42,926 nucleotides of DNA from Acidobacteriota bacterium (lineage in GTDB: Bacteria > Acidobacteriota > Thermoanaerobaculia > Multivoradales > J023): the NCBI GenBank assembly GCA_029263395.1, contig JAJCXO010000054.1, positions 1 to 42,926 on the forward strand, in the 5' to 3' direction. The notes under the pieces were generated by a model. That model did not search any database. It worked only from the letters and a program-made list of their open reading frames with translations, and was not told the origin of the DNA. Made by a program: the position numbers and the translations under genes. The first letter of the stretch is position 1. Each line of letters opens with the position of its first letter. This document shows positions 32,635-40,419 of this stretch, piece after piece.

Positions 32635-34251
32635 CTGAATCTCGTCTCGATCCTCGGTCTGATCGTCTTACTCGGGCTGGCGTGGGGGATGTCCTACCAC
32701 CGGCGTCAGGTTCGCTTGCGTCCGATCGTATGGGGGATCGGTCTGCAGTTCTTGTTGGCCCTCATCATCCTGCGACGGGACGTTTGGAGCTTCGTTGGCT
32801 TGGCGCTCCTCGGGTTGCTGGTGGTGAGTTACATCAATCACCAGGGAGAGCGGCGATCCGCCTCCGGTTGGACGGTGATTGCCGGGGTTTGTGCTGCGGC
32901 GCTTGCGGTTGGCGTTGTGCTCTATCAGCTGCCAGGGCAGATCCAGAGTGGGCTTTTCCTGGCCGTCGCCGCGGGCCTGGTGTTGGCATCTGGGTTGCCG
33001 CCGTCACGCTCCAGGCAGCTGGCCGGCATGCTGCTGGTGGTGAGTGGTGTCACCTGGGGGATTCACCGCCAGCTTTATGGCTACGAGGTTTTCAAAACAT
33101 TCGGTGGGGCGATCACCAGCTTTCTCGACCTGGCGAGTTATGGCTCCCGGTTTCTGTTTGGCAACCTGTCGGATCCGCAGCATTTTTTTCCTGCGTCGGA
33201 GGGTTGGCCGGGTTTCGGTTTCCAATTCGCCTTCTACCTGCTGCCGGTGATCATCTTCTTCGCCGCCTTCATGTCGGTGCTCTACTACTTCGGGATCATG
33301 CAGAAGGTGATCGAGGCGGTGAGCGGTTTCATGCGCTGGACGATCGGCACCAGCGGCGTCGAGACGTTGTCGTGCAGTGCCAACATGTTCATCGGCCAGA
33401 CCGAAGCTCCGCTGATGGTGCGGCCTTATCTGGCCGGCACGACACGATCCGAGCTGTTGACGATCATGGTTGGGGGGTTCTCGACGGTGGCCGGCAGCGG
33501 CCTGGCGGTGTACGCGGCGATGGGAATGCCGGCAGCGCATCTACTGGCGGCCTCGATCATGTCGGCACCGGCAGCGCTGGTGATCGGCAAGATCATCTTC
33601 CCCGAGCTCGAATCCTCGGCAACCGCGGGGGACGCCAAGTTGCCCGACGTCGAGGTCGGCAGCAATGTGATCGAAGCCGCATCCAACGGCATCAGTGACG
33701 GCCTCAAGCTGGCGCTCAACGTCGGTGCGATGTTGATTGGTTTTATCGCCCTGATTGCTGCTTTGGATGTGTTGCTGAGCTACCTCGACTCGTTGATCGA
33801 CGGTCGCCTATTGAGTGGTGAGGTGGTGCACTACACCGCCAACAACATGTCGCCGGTAGTGTCGGAGTTCCGGGGGGTTTTTCCCGGTTCGCTGCGCACC
33901 CTCTTTGGCACCTTGTTGGCCCCGCTGGCCTGGTTGATGGGAGTGCCATGGGCGGATGCCGCAGCTGTTGGGCACCTGCTCGGCGTCAAGCTCAGCCTCA
34001 ATGAGTTTGTTTCTTATGGCATCTTGCAGACCAGCATCCAGGATGGCTCGCTCAGCGAGAGGTCGGTCATCATCTCGACTTACGCGCTGTGTGGTTTTGC
34101 CAACTTTTCGTCGATCGGTATCCAGATTGGTGGTCTCGGTGCCCTCGCTCCCGAACGCCGCAGCGATTTGGCAAAGCTTGGCCTGCGGGCGATGTTTGGG
34201 GGCGCCATCGCGTCTTGGATGACGGCAACAATCGCTGGGATTCTGCTCTAG
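32635..34251 (+). CDS. Concentrative nucleoside transporter (CNT/NupC family), 538 aa
   Basis: Ion-coupled uptake of nucleosides across the inner membrane. About 10-12 hydrophobic helices are visible. The family core includes GVETLSCSANMFIGQTEAPL, the GGFSTVAGSGLAVYAAMGMP block and ASNGISDGLKLALNVGAMLI. The CTG at 32635 is chosen as start because the family N-terminus (LNLVSILGLIVLLGLAWGMS) is encoded upstream of the first ATG at 32689, no ATG, GTG or TTG exists in that stretch, and GGGGAG lies 6 bases before CTG. A six-codon ORF (ATG 32621 to TGA 32638) overlaps this start and could couple translation. Its stop directly abuts the next gene. It probably imports the nucleoside handled by the kinase fusion. 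Confidence 0.85.
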   Translation: MNLVSILGLIVLLGLAWGMSYHRRQVRLRPIVWGIGLQFLLALIILRRDVWSFVGLALLGLLVVSYINHQGERRSASGWTVIAGVCAAALAVGVVLYQLPGQIQSGLFLAVAAGLVLASGLPPSRSRQLAGMLLVVSGVTWGIHRQLYGYEVFKTFGGAITSFLDLASYGSRFLFGNLSDPQHFFPASEGWPGFGFQFAFYLLPVIIFFAAFMSVLYYFGIMQKVIEAVSGFMRWTIGTSGVETLSCSANMFIGQTEAPLMVRPYLAGTTRSELLTIMVGGFSTVAGSGLAVYAAMGMPAAHLLAASIMSAPAALVIGKIIFPELESSATAGDAKLPDVEVGSNVIEAASNGISDGLKLALNVGAMLIGFIALIAALDVLLSYLDSLIDGRLLSGEVVHYTANNMSPVVSEFRGVFPGSLRTLFGTLLAPLAWLMGVPWADAAAVGHLLGVKLSLNEFVSYGILQTSIQDGSLSERSVIISTYALCGFANFSSIGIQIGGLGALAPERRSDLAKLGLRAMFGGAIASWMTATIAGILL

Positions 34252-36036
34252 ATGTCCGAGCGGGTGGTCGTGGTCGGTGGCGCATCCCTGGACACGCTCC
34301 ATTTCCGTGGCCAAATCGTGCGATCGGCCGGGGGCGCGGGTCTCTACACCGCCTTGGCGGCCCACCGTGCCGGTGCACAGGTCACGATGATTGGGCCACG
34401 GCCCGATCCCATGCCGACAGAGCTGAAGGGAGCCGCGGAGCGCCTCGATTGGCGTGGTCGGACGGTGCCTCCCGAACATCTGCCAAATTTCGAAATCGCT
34501 CATCTCGGGGATGGACTGACCGAGCTGCGAAGCGCTTTCTCGGGAGCTGAAGCGGACCTTGGGATCGACTGGATCCCGGCGGAGTTGTCCGGCGACTGGG
34601 TGTATTGCATCCCACTCACCAACCCGCGGCGCCAACTCGAACTGTTGCGGTATGTCGCGGGCCGTGGCCATAAAACGGCCTGTGGAACCTACAGTGAGGC
34701 GGTCGCCAGCGAGCCTGGCGTCGTGCGTCAGGCGCTCGCCGTCGCCGATGTGTTCTTCTGCAACGAATCCGAAGCGCTCGGTCTTTTCGGCCGGCTCGAC
34801 GCGGCGCGGACCGAGCCAGGCCGGTTGCTGTTTGTGACCCGCAGCGCCCGAGGAGTGCGGGTGATCCAAGGTGACTTTGCCACCGATGTGCCAGCGGTGG
34901 CGGTCGAGGAGCTTGATCCCACCGGCGCTGGCGATACGTTCTGTGGCACGGTCCTGGCTCGTTTGGCTGCGGGCGATCATCCCGTAGCAGCGGCACGGCA
35001 GGCGGTTGCGGCGGCAGCGGAAACGGTGACGGCGGTTGGCCCGCAAGCGTTGTTGCGTTCGCTTTCACCGGTATCGCAGCTCATGTCGTCTACCCGCGTG
35101 AGGATCGACGATGAGCAGATCTCGCGAATTGCCGCTGAGCTAGCCAACATGGACGAGGTTGCTCCCTTCGACTTCACCGGGCGAGATTTTCCCCCATCGG
35201 GCCATGCCTCGACACTCGAATACTTCTTTACAGCGACATTGCAGCAATTTGGCTTCTGGACCGCCGTCGACGGTCGGTTTGCGTCTCCAGCGGTGCTGCG
35301 TCTCGGGGACCGCCACCTCAAGGGTAGCGACTATTTGTGGGCCGTGTACCACCGCTGGCTGGAGGACGATCCAGTCGGTCTCACGCCATCAGGCCAGCGA
35401 GATCTCGATGCAGAGTCGTTCCTACGACGGCTGCAGTCCAGCGACGGACGACCGTTGCCGGCCCAAGCGTTACATCTTCAGCAGGCTCAGGCCTACGGTC
35501 GCGATCTCGACGCCTTGGGTTGGCGCCCGGCAAAGGTTGTTGCCCAGGCTAATGCTGATCCACATCCCTTGCGTTGCTTCCTGAGCCTGCTCGATCATGT
35601 CGGAGGCTACAAGGAAGATCCGCTGCGCAAGAAGTCGGTGCTTTTGGCGCTCATCCTGCGTCAGCGTCCTGAAGGTTTCCTGGCCGTCTCGGATGCTGAG
35701 CCGGTGCCGCCGGTGGTCGATTACCACATCCAGAGGAGTTGTCTGCGGATCGGGTTGGTACGCGTCGACGACCCGGACCTCCGGCAGCGTCTGATCAACC
35801 GCCAAATGCTTCCGCCTGCGGACGAAGAGGCGATACGCCAAACGTGTTACCACGCGACGGAGCAGGTGCAGCAGGCGAGCGGCCGTTCGATGGGGGCGGT
35901 GGACTGGTTTTTCTTTCAGAACCGCCAGCGGTGTCCAGAGATGACTGAGCCGGTGTGCAGCCAGTGTCCGCTCGATCGAGCCTGTGCCCAGGACAAGGCT
36001 CTGTTCCAGCCTGTGTTACGAACCACGTTCTATTGA
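34252..36036 (+). CDS. PfkB-family kinase fused to queuosine-salvage/Fe-S glycosylase-like domain, 594 aa
   Basis: Residues about 1-270 are a ribokinase/PfkB sugar or nucleoside kinase: RSAGGAGLYTALAAHRAGA near the start and the catalytic anion-hole motif DPTGAGDTFCG (about 222). Residues about 285-594 form a helical domain resembling DUF2419 (Qng1, queuosine 5'-phosphate glycosidase): EYFFTATLQQFGFWTAVDG, LKGSDYLWAVYHRWLEDD, VVDYHIQRSCLRIGLV with a candidate catalytic Asp, and MGAVDWFFFQNRQ. It ends with C-x7-C-x2-C-x5-C (CPEMTEPVC, QCPLDRAC), like the 4Fe-4S loop of HhH DNA glycosylases. Inferred action: phosphorylate an imported nucleoside and then release its base. The start abuts the transporter stop. 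The fusion and the Fe-S loop are unusual; the substrate is unproven. Confidence 0.6.
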   Translation: MSERVVVVGGASLDTLHFRGQIVRSAGGAGLYTALAAHRAGAQVTMIGPRPDPMPTELKGAAERLDWRGRTVPPEHLPNFEIAHLGDGLTELRSAFSGAEADLGIDWIPAELSGDWVYCIPLTNPRRQLELLRYVAGRGHKTACGTYSEAVASEPGVVRQALAVADVFFCNESEALGLFGRLDAARTEPGRLLFVTRSARGVRVIQGDFATDVPAVAVEELDPTGAGDTFCGTVLARLAAGDHPVAAARQAVAAAAETVTAVGPQALLRSLSPVSQLMSSTRVRIDDEQISRIAAELANMDEVAPFDFTGRDFPPSGHASTLEYFFTATLQQFGFWTAVDGRFASPAVLRLGDRHLKGSDYLWAVYHRWLEDDPVGLTPSGQRDLDAESFLRRLQSSDGRPLPAQALHLQQAQAYGRDLDALGWRPAKVVAQANADPHPLRCFLSLLDHVGGYKEDPLRKKSVLLALILRQRPEGFLAVSDAEPVPPVVDYHIQRSCLRIGLVRVDDPDLRQRLINRQMLPPADEEAIRQTCYHATEQVQQASGRSMGAVDWFFFQNRQRCPEMTEPVCSQCPLDRACAQDKALFQPVLRTTFY

Positions 36037-36060
36037 TGCCGTGATGTACAATGCTGGCCA

Positions 36061-37017
36061 ATGAGTGCCGACCGTCCACTGGCCGTCGTCGCGGTTGGCG
36101 GCAATTCGCTGATCGTGGATGCCGACCACATCGCTATCCCGTGCCAAAGTGACGCCGCGGCGGAAACGGCTCACCACCTCGCCGATATGGTCGAAAGCGG
36201 TTGGGATGTGATCGTGACCCATGGTAACGGGCCCCAAGTCGGTTTTATCCTGCGTCGGGTCGAGCTTGGTATCCACGAAGTGCCACCCATCCCGATGAAC
36301 TATGCAACCTCCAACACGCAGGGGTCGATCGGCTACATGTTCCAGCGGGCGTTACGCAACGAGTTCCGTCGTCGCGGAATCGATCGTGAAGTGGCGACGC
36401 TGGTGTCCGAGACCTTGGTGGACCGAGAGGATCCAGCGTTTGCGGAGCCTACCAAGCCGATTGGTCCGCATTTGGACGAGGCGACCGCCCGCCAGCGTGC
36501 AGCGGAGCAGGGTTGGGTAGTCAAGGAAGATGCCGGCCGGGGTTGGCGACGAGTGGTGCCGTCCCCGCGGCCGCAGGAGATCTTGGAACTGGGGCTGATT
36601 CGGCAGCTGATTGCGGCGGATACTATCGTTATCGCCTGCGGTGGCGGTGGCATCCCAGTCTTCAAGAATGACCGCGGCGACCTGCAAGGAGTGGAAGCGG
36701 TGATCGACAAAGACCATGCGTCGAGCCTGTTGGCCCGCGAGCTGAATGCCGACTTGCTGGTGATTTTGACTGCCGTCGAACGGGTAGCCCTCCACTTCAA
36801 CCAGCCGAACCAACGCTGGCTCGATCGTCTGACCCTCGTCGAAGCTCGCCGCTACCACGACGAGGGCCATTTTCTAGCAGGTAGCATGGGGCCCAAGATC
36901 CGAGCCATGATCGATTTTGTAGAACATACGGGCAACCCCGGAGTGATCACAGATCCGCCGCATTTAATGCAGGCGCTCGCCGACGATAGCGGCACCCGCA
37001 TCGTGCAGGACGGGTAG
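36061..37017 (+). CDS. arcC: Carbamate kinase, 318 aa
   Basis: Amino-acid-kinase fold enzyme that makes ATP from carbamoyl phosphate and ADP, releasing ammonia and CO2 (EC 2.7.2.2). Family motifs are all present: AVGGNSLI at the start, VTHGNGPQVGFIL, the NTQGSIGYMFQRALRNE segment, IACGGGGIPV, VIDKDHASSLLARELNADLL, VILTAVERVAL and GSMGPKIRAMIDFVE. Length is normal (about 310). It lies 24 bases after the kinase/glycosidase fusion and ends the operon. No arginine deiminase or ornithine transcarbamoylase is in the window, so the source of carbamoyl phosphate is elsewhere (for example purine/allantoin breakdown). Confidence 0.9.
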   Translation: MSADRPLAVVAVGGNSLIVDADHIAIPCQSDAAAETAHHLADMVESGWDVIVTHGNGPQVGFILRRVELGIHEVPPIPMNYATSNTQGSIGYMFQRALRNEFRRRGIDREVATLVSETLVDREDPAFAEPTKPIGPHLDEATARQRAAEQGWVVKEDAGRGWRRVVPSPRPQEILELGLIRQLIAADTIVIACGGGGIPVFKNDRGDLQGVEAVIDKDHASSLLARELNADLLVILTAVERVALHFNQPNQRWLDRLTLVEARRYHDEGHFLAGSMGPKIRAMIDFVEHTGNPGVITDPPHLMQALADDSGTRIVQDG

Positions 37018-37059
37018 TCGGTGTTGTAAGGGGGGATCTTGTGTCCGTCGGTCCCTACG

Positions 37060-38640
37060 TCACGACGACCAACTCGACGAATCACCGGACTCGAAACCGT
37101 CGGTGAAGATGCTGCCACCATCGGAACAGACTTCGGGACCCGGGATGACGGCGCGGATTGCTCCCCAGCCAAATGTGTTGTTGGGTACTTCGCTGCCGGC
37201 GATTCCGCCACAGGTTTGGGTGCTGGTCTGGGGTGCTGCTGTGTCCCGGATGTATTGCTCGATCGCATCGACGTCACCGCGCAAGCAGGGTTGGGCGGAG
37301 ATCAACAACGCCACCAATCCGGCAACGTGGGGTCCCGCCATGCTGGTGCCGCTGATCGAGCCGTAGGAGTCTCCTGGAAAGCTCGAGCAGACGCTGACTC
37401 CGGGCGCCGAAATATCTGGTTTGAGACGGTTGGAGCCATCGACGGTCACCGGGCCACGGCTGCTGAAGCTGGCGATGCTGTCGGTGACCGTGGTGGCGCC
37501 GACGCTGAAGGCGGCGTCATAAATTGCCGCCGGGGTGCTGACACTGCCACAGCTCGAGCCCGAGTTGCCGGCCGAGACGACCACCACAATACCCGCCGCA
37601 CGAGTGTTCTCGACCACCATGCGCATGACGTTGGGATCGGTGCAGCCTTCCGAAGGCGGGCAGCCCCAGGAGTTGTTGATCACATCCGGAGCCTTCGTCG
37701 GGTCCGGATTCAGGCCATTGCCGTCCGTCGGCGCGATGAAGAACTGAAAACACTCACTGTAGGTGGTCGGCGTGCCGTTGCCTTGGTCCATATTGCGGCA
37801 GCCGATCCACGCGGCCCCAGGAGCCATGCCGATCATACTGCCACCGGACGATCCAACCATGGTGCCGGCGGTGTGGGTGCCGTGGCCGTTGTCATCGCAG
37901 GGGAACGGGGAGTCGGCACCACAGCTGCCGCCACCAATATGGACCGAGTCGTGCCAGTTGAAGTTGTGGTCAGCACTGGCGCCGTTCCAGCCACGGTATT
38001 GACCCTGAAGGGCTTCGTGGTCCCAGTCATAGCCGGTATCTTGGCCACCGACGATGGCGCCATCGCCGTTGAACCCCGCGGCCCAAAAGTCTGGTGCGCC
38101 GGTGTGGTCGATGCCAGCTTCGATGGCACCGGGCGGGCAAGCTCCATCGGGGGTGCGTTCGTTGCGGTTGATACCTTCCGGTTCCAGGGCGACCCAGGGA
38201 TTGGCGCTAACCCGTCGCACATCGGCGCGGCGTGCCATCGCCTCGGCGATTGAGTGGTTACCCCGCACCCAGATCATGTTGGCGATCCAGAGCGACTGGG
38301 TCTGCGCACCGCGAGCGGTCAGATCTGCGATCACTGACGGTTGCGTCACGGCTGCCAGGTCTCGCAGCTGCTCGAACACGTACTGCCCACGGGCCTCCTT
38401 GGTCGACATGCGATCAGCCAAGCTGACGTCCGCCTGCGCCTCGAGTACAACCAGAAACTCGACGGTACCACTGCGGGTTGCCGTCTCCATGACCCAGGGG
38501 TCGATCTTGTTTTGCCAAGCGAGGTCTTCGGTACCGCCGATAGCGTGGACTGGGGTTCCGAGAGCAAGTAGGCAGAACATCGAGACGACCGATAACGACA
38601 CGGCCTGAGGCACAATTTTACGGACTGGGATCAGATGCAT
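37060..38640 (-). CDS. Secreted subtilisin-like serine protease (S8), 526 aa
   Basis: The ATG at 38640 follows GGAGG by 5 bases and starts a signal peptide (AVSLSVVSMFCLLALGTPVHA). A propeptide-like region (about 50-150) contains VEFLVVLEAQADVSLADRM. The S8 domain shows the triad: Asp in GGQDTGYDWDH (about 200), His in GHGTHTAGTMVGSS (about 252) and Ser in SGTSMAGPHVAGLVAL (about 430), with the oxyanion Asn in INNSWGCPP. Paired Cys suggest disulfides. The protein ends SIFTDGFESGDSSSWSS, a tail shared with the HAD protein at 38913 and probably a surface-attachment or secretion signal. It is convergent with carbamate kinase. Confidence 0.9.
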   Translation of the reverse strand: MHLIPVRKIVPQAVSLSVVSMFCLLALGTPVHAIGGTEDLAWQNKIDPWVMETATRSGTVEFLVVLEAQADVSLADRMSTKEARGQYVFEQLRDLAAVTQPSVIADLTARGAQTQSLWIANMIWVRGNHSIAEAMARRADVRRVSANPWVALEPEGINRNERTPDGACPPGAIEAGIDHTGAPDFWAAGFNGDGAIVGGQDTGYDWDHEALQGQYRGWNGASADHNFNWHDSVHIGGGSCGADSPFPCDDNGHGTHTAGTMVGSSGGSMIGMAPGAAWIGCRNMDQGNGTPTTYSECFQFFIAPTDGNGLNPDPTKAPDVINNSWGCPPSEGCTDPNVMRMVVENTRAAGIVVVVSAGNSGSSCGSVSTPAAIYDAAFSVGATTVTDSIASFSSRGPVTVDGSNRLKPDISAPGVSVCSSFPGDSYGSISGTSMAGPHVAGLVALLISAQPCLRGDVDAIEQYIRDTAAPQTSTQTCGGIAGSEVPNNTFGWGAIRAVIPGPEVCSDGGSIFTDGFESGDSSSWSS

Positions 38641-38912
38641 GATTCCTCCGTCGGACCTGGGTTGCAGATGACAGCAAGACGCCAACAAGTGGTCTTTATA
38701 TAGCCATCATACGATCAATGAGGCACCAGCGAAAGCAGAGATTTTGTTGTCGCTCGATGAGCCTTGGCAGACTCGACCCGACCCGTATCGACGAAGGAGA
38801 GTCCGTGGTAGCTTGAGGGGCTGGAAAGTTGATGTCGTCGGCTTGTCGAATAGCAAAGCCCTGACTCGATCAAGTCTGCGATTTTGGGGCAACTCACACT
38901 AGGAGAGTCAAC

Positions 38913-39560
38913 ATGAGCGTAACCAACCTCGCAGCAGGAAGTACCAGGCGTGGCATGATCTTGAGCCTGCTGATCGTCGGGGCAGTCGCCGGTTCATTGC
39001 CAGCGCAGGCGCAGCCAATCCAGGCGGTTTTCTTTGATCTGGGGGATACCCTGGTCGAAGACGCGGGGGGTGGCATGTTCGGTCTGCGAGCTGGTGCCGC
39101 AGAGACGGTGGATGCCTTCCAAGCCTTGGGGATCGAGCTCGGGATTATCACCAACGTGCCAGCAGGGTGGACCCGGGACGACTTGGAAGCGGTTCTGCTC
39201 CAGCCCGAGTTTTTAGACGAGTTCAGTGTTCTCGTGTTGTCGTCTCAGGCGCCGGCATCCAAGCCCGATCCAGCCATCTACACCTTCGCTCACGACCAGC
39301 TGGCGATTGCGATTCCAATCACTGAGGTTGCCTTCGTCGGCGAGACGCTGGGTGAGATCGCCAATGCCGAGATCAATCCGACCGAGGGTTGTCGAGCGGT
39401 GGGGATGGTCGGCATCCATCTTTCGGATGCCGCCCCCAGCCCGCTAACGGATTTTACGATTCCAACCGATGATCTGATGCAGGCGGTGGTGATCGTTGAT
39501 GGTCGCAACACAATTTTTGTCGATGGGTTCGAAAGCGGAGATACGACGGGCTGGGACTAG
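38913..39560 (+). CDS. Secreted HAD-superfamily protein with DGFESGD tail, 215 aa
   Basis: AGGAG precedes the ATG, and a signal peptide (MILSLLIVGAVAGSLPAQA) ends near residue 33. The HAD core has motif I FFDLGDTLVED (about 40), motif II IITNVPA, and motif III Lys in ASKPDPAIY. Motif IV, usually GDxxxxD, reads FVGETLGEIANAE, so the metal-binding Asp residues are replaced by Glu and activity is uncertain. The C-terminus is TIFVDGFESGDTTGWD, nearly the same tail as the neighbouring subtilase. Exported HAD hydrolases are uncommon. Divergent from the subtilase (272 bp apart). Confidence 0.75.
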   Translation: MSVTNLAAGSTRRGMILSLLIVGAVAGSLPAQAQPIQAVFFDLGDTLVEDAGGGMFGLRAGAAETVDAFQALGIELGIITNVPAGWTRDDLEAVLLQPEFLDEFSVLVLSSQAPASKPDPAIYTFAHDQLAIAIPITEVAFVGETLGEIANAEINPTEGCRAVGMVGIHLSDAAPSPLTDFTIPTDDLMQAVVIVDGRNTIFVDGFESGDTTGWD

Positions 39561-39729
39561 CGTGCCCTGCAGCTAGAGACCTGGCCAGTTTGCCGTTTAC
39601 GGCTCAGGGAGGTCTTGTGGAGCGAGCAAGCAGCGAGCGTGTTGAGCTGCGCACCTGCTCGCATCTCGTAATTCGGTGGCAGCCCACAAAGCCGACCTAC
39701 CTGTCGATGCGTTCTTGGGCAGGATCCAA

Positions 39730-40338
39730 CTAGTGCTGGTGGCGCCTCGCTCGCAGCCACAACACGACGGTGGTCGCCAGAATCGACTTGAGGAACGCTC
39801 CCGCCAGAAAGGGCGCGATGCCTCGAGCCCACGCGGCTTGTGGGTCGAGGAACATCGCCAAACGACCGCCACCGAGGACAAGGATGGCGCCGTGAGCCAC
39901 GAGCATCGCGATCAGCAAGCGGCTGAACGATGGCCATCCGAAACGCCGACTCGACTCACGCTCCGTCGCCCAGCCGGCAAACCACGCCCCGACAACAAAA
40001 CCGACGAGATAGCCGCCGGTTGGTCCCGTCAGGCGTTCTAAGCCGGCGGCGCCGTTGGCAAATATCGGCAGGCCAGCTAACCCGGCCATCAAGTAGAGGC
40101 CAACCGCCAGCGGTCCTGAATGTTTGCCGAGCACCGCTCCAACCAGTAAAACAGCCAGCGTTTGGCCGGTGACCGGCACCGGGCTAAGCGGTATTGGAAT
40201 AGAAATTCTGGCCGAGATCGCAATCGCCACAACGGCAAAAAGTAGGCCTCCGAGGTCCCGCCAGCGAAGGCTGGAATTCGTCGATGGCACGGCGGGTGTA
40301 TCTGGCGAGGTGGCGTGAGGGTGGGAGTCGTCGGTCAT
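39730..40338 (-). CDS. bioY: Biotin transporter BioY
   Basis: Substrate-binding S component of an ECF-type biotin importer, or a solitary BioY. About six membrane helices are visible. The family signature is PIPLSPVPVTGQTLAVLLVG in the first helices and RLTGPTGGYLVGFVVGAWFA later. The start at 40338 (MTDDSHPH) is chosen because longer versions would run into the divergent winged-helix gene; an ATG three codons upstream at 40347 is an alternative. No ECF ATPase or T component is in the window. No biotin operator was recognised in the short divergent region 40339-40419. Confidence 0.88.
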   Translation of the reverse strand: MTDDSHPHATSPDTPAVPSTNSSLRWRDLGGLLFAVVAIAISARISIPIPLSPVPVTGQTLAVLLVGAVLGKHSGPLAVGLYLMAGLAGLPIFANGAAGLERLTGPTGGYLVGFVVGAWFAGWATERESSRRFGWPSFSRLLIAMLVAHGAILVLGGGRLAMFLDPQAAWARGIAPFLAGAFLKSILATTVVLWLRARRHQH

Positions 40339-40419
40339 AGGGAGCATCCGTTGGATCGATGGCAAAAGAACTCGCAGGGATTCTCTTCGATTCCTGCGCT
40401 TCACAGTAGAATCCCCGCA

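Noticed and set aside
33004-33540. Long open frames antisense to the CNT, kinase-fusion and P450 genes
   Set aside because: High-GC coding regions commonly leave the opposite strand open; these have no protein-like features and lie over well-supported genes.
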